Below are positions 35,301-47,300 of a DNA stretch of 64,000 bases, piece after piece. Within the stretch, counting starts at the first letter, position 1. Each line of letters begins with the position of its first letter. The notes below the pieces were generated by a model. It saw only the letters and a program-made list of their open reading frames with translations. It was not told where the DNA came from and searched no databases. The position numbers and the translations under genes are program-made. Source of the stretch: Pogonophryne albipinna (lineage: Eukaryota > Chordata > Actinopteri > Perciformes > Artedidraconidae). Location: positions 1 through 64,000 of the forward strand of contig JAPTMU010000166.1 in NCBI GenBank assembly GCA_028583405.1, in the 5' to 3' direction.

Positions 35301-38300
35301 AGGGCAGGGGCGCCAACGAGGGCGAGGGCATCCCCGCGGGGGGCGGGCCATGGGAGGGCGGCCCCGACGTGGGGGCAGAGCCAACTCCAACGGCCTGGAA
35401 ATGTCCACGTGAGCAGGCTTAATCCGATCAACGGACACAGTCTCAGGCCTGCCACCAACGTCCACCACCAGGCTCTTGTCCCCGTGACGTATGACCCTGA
35501 ACGGACCGTCGTAAGGGGGGCGCAGGGGACCGCGGTGGGCGTCGTGGCGAATAAAAACGAAATCTGCCGACCGTAATCCGGGGAACACCCGGAAAGCTGG
35601 GTTGCTGTGCTGCGACGTGGGGACGGGCGTGAATGTCCCGGCGGTCTCCAGCAGGGAGGAGCGCTGCCCGGCTGCAGACCAGGGCACAGTGGCGGTGGGA
35701 ATGAATTCCCCGGGGACCCGTAGCGTCTGGCCATAGACGAGCTCCGCCGACGAGGACTGCAGGTCTTCTTTGGGGGCACACCTGAGGCCGAGCATAACCC
35801 TATTTAGAGAGAATGGACATCCATTCTCAGGAGACGTCTGACAGTGGTGCGGTTACCCAAAGTGACAGACCTAATTTTACCTCTATTTAGAGGCAATGGA
35901 CTTCCACTCTCGGGAGAGGGACCTCCAGCATGTGTCCCTGAAATGGGGACTCAGAGGACAGGCTGCTTCACAGCACTATGTAGCCCAGGAAAGAAGCTTG
36001 AAACCTGTCCATTTCATCTACATTTGACTCATGAAATGTACATGAAATGTACAGCAGAGTCACTGCTGTAAGCAGGGTCCAACGCACACAGACAGAGATC
36101 CAGGGTCATGCACATGGCTTTCTTACCCAGCAATAAGTGTGTGAAAGCTGGGTAAAAGTTATGTGAATACAGGGAGAGAGCAGCAGCAGCAGCAGGCTGT
36201 GACCCAGAGAGCAGCTCCTTCCAGCACCTCGCTCTCCCACCCAGAGGACAGGCTGCTTCACAGCACTATGTAACCCAGGAAAGAAGCTTGAATCCTGGGT
36301 ATGTCAGTGTTAAAAAGTGCATTAAACTGTTTTAATTACCCAGCAATAAGTGTGTGAAAGCTTGGTAAAAGTTATGTGAATACAGGGAGAGAGCAGCAGC
36401 AGCAGGCTGTGACCCAGAGAGCAGCTCCTTCCAGCACCTCGCTCTCCCACCCAGAGGACAGGCTGCTTCACAGCACTATGTAACCCAGGAAAGAAGCTTG
36501 AATCCTGGGTATGTCAGTGTTAAAAAGTGCATTAAACTGGTTTAATTACCCAGCAATAAGTGTGTGAAAGCTGGGTAAAAGTTATGTGAATACAGGGAGA
36601 GAGCAGCAGCAGGCTGTGACCCAGAGAGCAGCTCCTTCCAGCACCTCGCTCTCCCACCCAGAGGACAGGCTGCTTCACAGCACTATGTAACCCAGGAAAG
36701 AAGCTTGAATCCTGAGTATGTCAGTGTTAAAAAGTGCATTAAACTGGTTTAATTACCCAGCAATAAGTGTGTGAAAGCTGGGTAAAAGTTATGTGAATAC
36801 AGGGGGGAGAGAGCAGTATTTCACAGGCACATAGGCAGAGACAGAAAAAGTCTAAGTTAACTTTTGGAAGAACCAGAGAAAAGGGGTGCAAATGGAGAAA
36901 TTGTATCCCAAAATAGTGTCTCTTAAGGCGGGTAGAGTCCCCTGACAACTCTCCTTACATTCCTCCAGAGTCAGGAAAAGTACAAGGTAACTTTTGGAAG
37001 AACCAGAGAAAAGGGGTGAAAATGGAGAAATTGTATCCCAAAATAGTGTCTCTTAAGGCGGGTAGAGTATGGGGTGACGTATATGGACACTTGAGCACCA
37101 GCAAGACCCCCACCTCCATAACCTTGTGCACCAGGCGAACCTGTGTACCCACACTTAAGCACTTCCCCACGGACTAAACCAAGAGGGAACACCGGTCAGA
37201 AGTTCGTGCCCCTGGTAACACTGAATAACAAAAATGCCATTAAAACTGCTATGCATTGAGGATTTTAGTCCGAGATGAGTGCTTATCTGCGGGTATCTTC
37301 TGTCAGCTTCGTGGACACCAATTTAAAAGGAAATGTCCATGATATTGACAAACATATTTATATAAAGAATGATGATTATTTTACCCTCAGACACATGCAT
37401 AGAGCACCCCCAAGTGTTGGTTTACAGTTGGTAAAATTTGTCCTGCCGATGGCAGGGACTTTGCATTGGAAGTTGACATCACATTTCCATTGTGCGGACA
37501 TGTGTACATTTGAAGGACAAGTCCCATGTTAACTCTGTCCATAAGGCAGACCTTTTCCTTACATGAGCAAACAGGCTATGTCAGACTTCCATGAAATACA
37601 CCGGGAAAAGCACCTCTCTGTGGCCGCTCCAAGACCCCCAAATGACGGACTAAGCAGCTCCAGCATCGCTCCCTGACATGAGCAAACAGGCTATTTCACA
37701 CTACCAGGAGACAGAGCGCGAAAACCACCTCTCTGTGGCCGCTCCAAGACCCCCAAATGACGGACTAAGCAGTTCCAGCATTGCTCCCTGACATGAGCAA
37801 ACAGGCTATTTCACACTACCAGGAGACAGAGCGCGAAAAGCACCTCTCTGTGGCCGCTCCAAGACCCCTAAATGACGGACTAAGCAGCTCCAGCATCGCT
37901 CCCTGACATGAGCAAACAGGCTATTTCACACTACCAGGAGACAGAGCGCGAAAACCACCTCTCTGTGGCCGCTCCAAGACCCCGAAATGACGGACTAAGC
38001 AGCTCCAGCATCGCTCCCTGACATGAGCAAACAGGCTATGTCAGACTTCCATGAAATACACCGGGAAAAGCACCTCTCTGTGGTGGCTCACAGAGCCCCA
38101 AAGGACGGACTAAGCAGCTCCAGCATCTGTCTGTACATGCGTACTTCCATAACCTCGCGCACCTTGGGTCCCCGGGCCCCCGAACTCTTAAGCACTCCCC
38201 CACGGACTAAACCCAGATGATCACACCCTCAAGAACCTCGTGCCCCTGGGAACCTTAAAGGGGGGGTGGAGTTTGCGGTGCTTTATCGTCCGCCCATCGG

Positions 38301-41300
38301 CATCCATATTCGTCCTTATTCACAGCAGCACCACCCACCCTCCTGTGGAGGATGTTCTCATGGCCCTGGTAACCCTTTAAATAGTCTGATACTACCACTG
38401 CACTTTACAAGCCAGAAATAATGTTTTAATTGTCGGGAAAAGTGTTTTTAAACGTTTGGAAGAGATTTTTAGCCTGTCATTTTGCAAGATATCATTTAAC
38501 ATTGAAGCTCTCCTGGAGATGGACAGAATATGTCAATTTCCAGGAGAGCTTCAATGTTAAATAATATCTTGCAAAATGACAGGCTAAAACCCAGTAATAA
38601 GTGTTTCAAAGGCGGGGAAAAGTTGTTTAAAATAGTATGATACCTCCAGGGCGCATCACCACATTTTACAAGCCAGGGAAGGTGTCTGAATCCTGGGTAA
38701 ACTTTGTTTAAATAGTATGATACCTCCAGGGCGCATCACCGCATTTTACAAGCCAGGGAAGGTGTCTGAATCCTGGGTAAACTTTGTTTAAATAGTCTGA
38801 TACCTGGCACTGTATCAACCCCTGGGAACCTTAAACGTTATTAAAATGTTTTTTTATTTATTTATCACATTATTTTTACAAAAACAGTATACACAATATG
38901 CATAATAAACATAATAATAACATGATAAAAACATGATTAGCGGGGGCCCGGGGGCCATATTAGCCGTCTAACTTGTACGGTGCACCGAGGGAAAAAGGCT
39001 GAGTCCACGGCCTCTACCCCCACATCAGGAGTATCAACCGGCCCTGAAGACGAGGTATCGCTGCTATCCGCCCCTGAGTCCTCTTCGGAGTTATCTGACG
39101 GCGGTAGAACTCCTTCCGATGATGCTGTTGCTGCTGCTGCTGCCGCCCTGAACATGGAGCGGATCTTCAATCCCTCCTTTATTCCAGGCGTATTCCGGCG
39201 TAATGCCAGTGCTTACGTCGTGACACATAAACCTGGCGAGAATCGACCTGCTTTCTGGATCTTGGTGATGCTTGATATTGTCAGCCAGGGCAGTGCGCAG
39301 GATTGTGAAGGTGACGGCTGTTTCTAGCCCAGCATCAGCCCAAGCCCTCTTCAAGTGAGCGTTCAGGTTCCTGGAGGCATGCTTCCCTGTTGTGAAAAGG
39401 AAGAATTCATTCTGAGGACCCGACAAGCCCTCTTTTATCCCCATCCACCGCATGACCCAGCTAAACTCCTTTACTGTAAGCACCAGCTATGCTTCGCCAA
39501 ATGTCTTGGCAGTCTTGTGATCCTGCACATGGATGATGTAGCCCTCAGCAGTGCCCCTTAAGTCCGCCTCTAACACCTCAGTGTTGGTCATGTTTGCGTA
39601 CACACCCGGACGGTGGCCATACAGTAGGCTCCAATGGAGGGGGTTAGAGTGATTGAGGTCGGGTTGCAAGCCATCAGGTCAAGTAAATCAGGGATGCGCT
39701 TCTCAGCGGCCGCCATGGCGGCGAGAAGCTCCGCCTGGCTCGGCAGACGATCCAGCTTGTTTCTCTTCACCTTAAACTGGTGGACAGTGACAGACTTTTT
39801 CAAGTCTGTCATGTTGGCTTTCACCTCTCTGATGATGTGGGTCATATCAGACTGGGTGAGCCTGCACCCCCGGAGCTTGGACTCAGACAAGTACCTCAGG
39901 AAATGGTTCACATTCTTCAGGAACAACAGCGATGTTGTGACTGCCCGGCCCGACTTTACAATATACTCGCTCCAGCCACGGACCCTCTCCGTGTCTTTTA
40001 GGAACAGCCAATCTGACAGCCGGTTAACACCATGGGCCATGAATACGAGGAAGTTCTTTATCCGGCTGACATTGGACAGACAACTTTCTTTCCGTTTTAC
40101 TGTCGGTGCGACACCCTCACAATGATGTCTGTATGTCTGAATGTACGTCTCCATGCTTTGAGGCAACGTGATTTCACGCATGGTATTCCCCCGTCCCCTC
40201 CCAGTGGACCAGTGAGGAGAGGGCTAGTCCTCATTACAGGAGGCTGCTGGGGACAGCATGACAGTCTTGACCGGGGTCTTGAGAGGGGTCTGACTACCGG
40301 AGGCTGCTGGAGACCGCATGACAGTCTTGACCGGGGTCTTGAAAGGGGTCTGACTACCGGAGGCTGCTGGAGACCGCATGACAGTCTTGACCGGGGTCTT
40401 GAGAGGGGTCTGACTACCGGAGGCTGCTGGAGACCGCATGACAGTCTTGACCGGGGTCTTGAGAGGGGTCTGACTACCGGAGGCTGCTGTGTTTATGCCG
40501 GAGGTACTTGAGATTGCCAGGCCCTTAAATCGTATACATTCTTCCTCTTCCTCAAGCACAGCAGCAGTGGCACACTGCTGCCTGGGTTTTAGCCCCTTTT
40601 TCAGCCTGGAGCGCAGGGTCTTCACCTCATCAATGAGGGCATCCTTCTGAGCCCTCAATGCCACATTTTCCAGCATCACCTGCCTGCAGTCCTCTTCGTC
40701 ACACTCAGTATGTGGGGAGAAGGGTGGAGGGTGCACTGGGTATTCCTCCTCATTGTCTATATCCAATGATGTAGCCATTCCAATGATGGGATTAGTCTCT
40801 CTGAGGTCATGGAGCAACTGCAGGGCCACACTATGCTTCAGCCTTGCCAGGACCTGATGTGCTTCATCTCGGGATAACTCAGGGTGGCCATGAGTCACAT
40901 GATGGTCCAGTTTATTCCCAGCATACGAACACCGTTCTTTATTCTGCCACTAGCCATTTTAAGAATGATGCCTCTTTCCTCCAAGTTACGCACTGCATGT
41001 TTGTGCTTAAGGTGCTTGTTCAAAGCCAGATAGAAGAGTCTGCACATCGGGCATTCGGACGACATCCTTACTGAAACAGAGAATTGTATTTCAATTCTTT
41101 CAAAGTCTTTTGTGTTTCTCCGTTTATATGCGTTAGCGTTACCGGTGATTGCAACAATGGGTTTGATGCTTCAATGCCTGGTACACGGACCAAGGGAGGA
41201 CTTGGGTTACCACTTTGCTAAATGGTCCCACCTCCGCACCAACGCGGGGCTGGTGATGGCAAAATTGGGTCTAATGCATCAATTCATGGTGCCCCGACCA

Positions 41301-44300
41301 TGAGAGGGTTTGGGGTGCCCCGGAACCAGGCAGTACCCCAGCAGGAAACACGTTTTATGGTCAAAGGAGGAAAGAGTGATAGAACAGGGGTAAAGCAAAG
41401 AAAGGGTCCGAAAATAGTGACTTGTAACCCGGGTAGAGAGTATGTCATCTCTCGGTCCTATCCTCCAGACAACATGGTAACGTGGGGACAACAGTACCTC
41501 CGGGCGCTCCATCCCGCTCCGGCATTCGCCGCAGCGGGGGGAGGAGGCATTGAACCCCTCACACCTGCCCCCGGAGGAGGCAGGGGAGTCAGGTACCCGG
41601 AGGGCGCACGGTGGACGGCCAGGGCGAGGCCGCCACACCGCGCTGGAGTCAGAGTTCCGAGTGTTGGAGCCGGGTCCCGGTGAAACGCAGGACGGAGCAC
41701 CCGGCAGGAGCCTCCTGCAGACCCCGCCCGCGCGGTTCCCTCGTCCCTCGGAAGAGGCGGAGAGCTGGGTGTTTTTCATCTGCTGGCGGACTGCCGGGGA
41801 GAACGCGCTGCTCGGGAGCCAGGCTCAGAGTGAGTGGCAGTGGGTGCCCGCGCACCTGCCTTTTACAGCGGGAGCACGAGCTGGTCTCGGGGAGGGAGAG
41901 AAGAGAGGAGCGGAGGCTGCCGAAACAGCCAGGGCCCTCCCCTCAAACACACCCCTCAATTTTGACAAGACAAACAGCAAGAAGAGTCCCCTTTCGACTC
42001 CCCTTGCATTCCTCTAGAGACCAGTTTGGACTTAAAGTTAAGAACCAGGCTGGGGGGGTCTCCAGGCATCAGATATATCCGAGACATAGTGCACTTAGAG
42101 AGGGTACTTTCATCCAGGGTATCAGACAGCCGTTTTTGTTTATTGTGTGGTGGACTGGCTGTCAGCACATCATAAAGTATTATTAGAAGCAGTGTCAGCT
42201 AGAAAATGGTCTGTCAATCCTCTCCGTGTCCGGGCTGGGTGAGGTTGCCCGTATTGAGTCAAATTAAGCCGCAGGCTCCACTCCTGGTGGTGCGCTTCCG
42301 TCAATTCCCCCACGCAGCACACCTTCCCGGCCATCAGAGTCGAACCCGCAGTTCGGAGGAACCGACCGCCAGAGCACCGGCACGAGGCCGGGCCGGCGGA
42401 GGCCCTCCGATGGCGGGTCGCGTTTTTCATTAGATCAGTGAGAAATCAGGAAAATACTCTGTTATATTTTGGGAGAACCAGAGAAAAGGGGTGAAAATGG
42501 AGAAAAGTATCCCAAAATAGTGTCTCTTAAGGCGGATAGAGTCCCCTGACAACTCTCCTTACATTCCTCCAGAGTCAGAAAAACTCTAATTTATCTTTTG
42601 GGAGAACCAGAGGAAAGGGGTGAAAATGGAGAAATTGTATCCCAAAATAGTGTCTCATAATTCCCTGACAACTCCCCTTGAATTCCTCCAGAGACCAGTT
42701 CAAAAACTTAAAGTTTGGTAAGAACCATGATTGGGGTCCTCCAGGCAACAATTGTATCCGAGTCAAAGCACTCATGTAGCGGACACATTCCTCCATGATG
42801 TGAAACAGCCGTTTTTTTTCTAATTGCTCTCAAAAACCGGGTTTCCGATTTCGTGCAGATGGTAGCTTGGAAAAGATGAATGAATTTTTTCGACGGAGGA
42901 AGGGAGGTCTCGATTCCCCTCTGCGTTGTAAAATGCACCGGGGGAGTGAAAATGTGTCCGGGGCTTTCGCCGGAAGCGCCAAAGACTTGCGCTTTTTTGA
43001 GCCCCTCCTCCGTTGGCACTTAGCCGTTTTTTTGAAAATCATGAAATAGACCGGGCAAATCACCTATTTGTAGCCCCTCACAGAGCCCCAAATGACGGAC
43101 TAAGCAGCTCCAGCATCTCTCCCTGACATGTGCAAACAGGCTATGTCAGACTTCCATGAAATACACCGGGAAAAGCACCCATTTGTAGCCCCTCACAGAG
43201 GCCCAAACGACGGACTAAGCAGCTCCAGCATCTCTCCCTAACATGCGCACTTCCATAACATCGTACACCGTGAGACCCCGGGCCCCCGGACTTAAGCACT
43301 CCCCCACGGACTAAACCCAGATGTTCACACCCTACAGAACCTCATGCCCCTGGTAATCTTAAAGGGGGGTGGATTTTGCGGTGCTTTACCGTCCGCCCAT
43401 CGGCATCCATATTCGGCCTTATTCACAGCACCACCACCCCTTCTGTGGAGGATGTTCTCATGGCCCTGGTAACACTTAAAGGAGTTGGATTTTGTTGTGC
43501 TCTACTGTCACTTTCAAAACTCTCCCGTCATTGCCCGGAGAAATTGGGTCGATGTTGTATTCAATCTGACCGTTAATATTCCAGTGAGACGAAGTACGTA
43601 CAATGACCGTGATGACGAGTGATCCCATGTTAATTTTGTCCCAAAACCGGAGCATTCCCTAACCCATAGATCCGTGGGTGAATAATGTCAATCACCACAC
43701 CCCACAGATTGTTATACTCATACTTCTCAGAGTTGTTTAAAATGTAGATTTCCTCTCAAATTATACCCCCCCTCTCTGTCTATGAACAGTGTTTTTAATG
43801 TCTTGCTCTGTACATGATTTGTGCCGTTTTAAATGTAACCAGATCAGTGAACTTCAATATGTGTGACTTCAAGAATAATGCATTAGTGTGTTCCAGATAT
43901 CCAACATTATTGATTACTCTTATAGCCCTTTTTTGTAATGTGCATAACGGCTGTAGGTTGGTTTTGTACGTGTTTCCCTAAATCTCCACACAGTAAATCA
44001 GATATGGCAATATGAGTGTGTTATATAGAGTATACAATGAGTTGTGGTCCAGAATCTGTCTGGCTTTCCCCAATAGTGCGATAGTCTTGGCCAGTTTAGC
44101 TTTTACATGAGTGATATGAGGTTTCCAGCTGATGTTGTGCTCTAAAACCACACCAAGGAACTTCCTTTCATATTCTCTTTCTATGTTTATGTTGTCTAGT
44201 ATTAATTGCACCTGTGGATTTGTTTTATGTTTTCCACTACTATAAACAATAACAGCAAGAAAATAAATGTTTAAGTATTAAATAATATAAAGCGATATAT

Positions 44301-47300
44301 AGCTCCAACATTAGCTTTAATGAAACTGATCTCATTCAGAAAACAAACCTTTTAAAGTGTTTTGCTTCAAATCACTATCATCACGTTCTTGTTTCGGCAT
44401 CCTTTCCATATTTTTATTGTAATTAATTCACAGCAAATTCTATGTAAATTGGGTTCATAATGCTATAGTTTAGAGAGATGAATGCAGCTGATGTGTGTCT
44501 TGGTAGATACAGGGAACATGTGCTCCTCTGGGTGATGTCATGAATCCAGACAGGATGCTGTTTGGTTTATTAGTAATGTGAAACTAACTGATCACTAAGA
44601 AATATTATATAGAGATAGAAACCTTTTTAAATACCAAACTAGAATTCGCCCCCTTGTCGTGCCTTTGGTGAGAATCAGCTCCACTAATGTAAAGTGCTGT
44701 AAAGGATGTGTTCCTCTCCACAGAGGGAAGAGGAAGAGTGGTGTTCCTGTGGAGCAGCTGTCCAGCTGTGCTCTGTGTCAGGACGTCCTGAAGGATCCAG
44801 TCTCTACCAGCTGTGGACACTGGTTCTGCAGACAGTGCATCACCTCATACTGGGAGCAGCGCCCTCCATCAGGAGACCCCTGCTGTCCCCAGTGTGGAGA
44901 AAGATCCAGACCCAGAGCTGGCCTGCAGACAGCCGGTCATACAAGCTCTGTACGAGGTAAGAGGCCGAACTCATGCAGCGTCTTTACCTCCGTCTGGGCG
45001 CTGGGTGTCTTCTCTTCCAAAGAAACACTATCATCTGACCCTAACCCCTATCCCTCTTTAAGGCATTGCTTTTTAAGTGTGTACAAACACATTTACCATT
45101 TGACAGCAGTGTTTACCTAAAAAATGCTTTCTGTCTTAATATCAGGGAAACATTAGCCCTGCTCAAATATAATATTCACGTCTGATAGTAAAGATCTGCC
45201 AGCTAATATTTGGTTGTTCCTTCTTGAGTCTTCATGTCCACATTTCATTTGTATTTGTATTTTGTTTAGTGTCGTGTTGTAAAGCATTGATCTTCTTCCA
45301 GGCGTTTTTTTGAAGTGTGAATGAGAAAAAAGAAAGCAGAGTTTTTCTTAGTTATACTTACAAAATACTGGACAGACATAAGCTCAGGGGAACGTTAGCC
45401 CTGCAAATAACTTTTACAGAAGATAGTAAAGATATCTGATGGCTAGGATTGATGTCTTTATGTCCAGGAATCTTCCTGTTTCATCTGTTTTGGGTTAAGT
45501 ATCGTGTTGTACAGCGTCGACATCAAGCTGTTTTTATTAAAATCATAACTTTTTAAACTATGTCTATTTTAAGTTTTATTTTCATCCTCAGATTCTCAGA
45601 GCATTTCCTGATTCTCTCCTGTTTCCTTATCTGTCAGCAGAACGTGGTCTGCAGGAGGTTTTAGATGAACATAGGCTCAGTCTGAGGAGGAGATGTGAAC
45701 GTGTGACTGAAGGAACTGATCAAAGGGAAACCCTCCTCAACAGCATCTACACTGAGCTCTACATCACACAAGGCCAGAGTGAAGAGGTTAATACCCAACA
45801 TGAGGTGAGGCAGCTGGAGACAGCTTCCAAGAAAGAGACCCTCCATGAAACTCCAATCAAGTGCCAGGACATCTTTAAAGCCTTACCTGACCAACAGACT
45901 CCCATCAGAGCGGTCCTGACCAACGGAGTCGCTGGAGTTGGAAAAACCTTCTCAGTGCAGAAGTTCACTCTGGACTGGGCCGAGGGTTTGGGAAACCAAG
46001 ATGTCAGTCTGGTGATCCCGCTCTCCTTCAGAGAGCTGAACCTGATCAAAGGTGAGCAGTACAGTCTTCTCAGGCTGCTCCATGTTTTCCATCCAACCTT
46101 ACAGAAGGTCACAGCAGAGCAGCTGGCTGTCTGCAAAGTGCTGTTCATCTTTGACGGCCTGGATGAAAGCAGACTTTCTCTGGACTTCAGAAACAATGAG
46201 GTTGTGTCTGATGTCTCACAGCAGTCCTCAGTCAACGTGCTGCTGACAAACCTCATCAGGGGGAAGCTGCTTCCCTCGGCTCTCATCTGGATAACTTCCA
46301 GACCTGCAGCGGCCTATCAGATCCCTCGTGAGTGTGTGGACAGGGTAACAGAAGTACGAGGCTTCACTGACGCTCAGAAGGAGGAGTACTTCAGGAGGAG
46401 ATCGAGTGATGAAGACCTGTCCAGCAGAATCATCTCTCACATCAAGAGCTCCAGGAGCCTCCACATCATGTGTCTGATCCCAGTCTTCTGCTGGATCACT
46501 GCTGAAGTTCTGGACCACATGTTGACTACAGACCAGAGAGGAGAGCTGCCCCAGACCCTCACTGACATGTACTCACACTTCCTGCTGGTCCAGACCAAGA
46601 GGAAGAAGCAGAAGTATGAAGAGGGACATGAGACGAGTCCACAGCAGCTGACGGAGGCTGACAGGGAGGTTCTTCTGAAGCTGGGGAGGCTGGCGTTTGA
46701 ACATCTGGAGAAAGGACACATCATGTTCTACCAAGAAGACCTGCAGCGCTGTGGTCTTGGTGTCACCGAAGCCTTGGTGCACTCAGGAGTTTGTACAGAG
46801 ATCTTCAAAAGAGAGAGTGTGATCTTCCAGAAAACAGTCTACTGCTTTGTTCATCTGAGCGTTCAGGAGTTTCTGGCTGCAGTCTACTTGTTCCACTGTT
46901 ACACCAACACAGCGGTGCTGAAGGACTTCCTGCAGAGAGACTATAACAACAGCACTGATCAGGATTACCCATCCCTGGATGTCTTCCTGAAGAGAGCCAT
47001 GGAGAAATCCCTCAGAAGTGAAAATGGCCATCTGGACCTGTTTGTCCGCTTTCTCCACGGCCTCTCTCTGGAGTCCAACCAGAGACTGTTAGGAGGCCTG
47101 CTGGGTCCCACAGACAACCATCCAGAAACCATCCAGAGAGCCATCAGCAACCTGAAGGAGATGAACAGTTCTGATTCCTCTCCTGACAGGAGCATCAACA
47201 TCTTCCACTGTCTGACAGAGATGAAGGACCACTCAGTAACTCAGGAGATCACAGAGTTCCTGAAGTCAGAGAACAGATCAGAGAAGGAACTCTCTGAGAT

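Larger units (their letters stand above)
42005..42820. repeat. direct repeat flanking the rRNA piece
   Basis: 42015-42140 (AGACCAGTTTGGACTTAAAG, AAGAACCAGGCTG, TATATCCGAGACATAGTGCA, CAGACAGCCGTTTTT) is matched by 42690-42815 (AGACCAGTTCAAAAACTTAA, TGTATCCGAGTCAAAGCACT, GAAACAGCCGTTTTT). Confidence 0.7.
35796..43648. mobile_element. tyrosine-recombinase region with flanking direct repeats, 7.9 kb
   Basis: This block replaces the gypsy interior between integrase (35795) and the 5' LTR remnant (43649). It contains a decayed Crypton-like tyrosine recombinase gene (39091-41065, minus) between two arms that share the same sequence blocks in the same order and orientation (left about 36.84-38.40 kb, right about 42.46-43.49 kb). 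It also holds several tandem arrays, a long hairpin, a GC-rich segment and an 18S rRNA fragment. There is no reverse transcriptase. The true ends are not clear and no target duplication was found. It may be one element or several stacked insertions. Confidence 0.6.

Noticed and set aside
35120..35779. Alternative-frame ORFs of 130-220 residues on both strands at 35.1-35.8 kb
   Set aside because: GC-rich overlap frames of the gypsy integrase tail; only the 35178-35795 minus frame has recognisable residues.
39588..40181. DIRS or Ngaro retrotransposon
   Set aside because: No reverse transcriptase or RNase H is found near the recombinase within the region; the only RT pieces belong to LINE and gypsy.
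41279..42186. ORFs up to 191 residues in the GC-rich segment
   Set aside because: Several overlapping frames on both strands with high-GC composition and no recognisable domain; treated as noncoding.
42211..42310. A functional rRNA gene
   Set aside because: Only about 100 nt of 18S, substituted and surrounded by repeat DNA.
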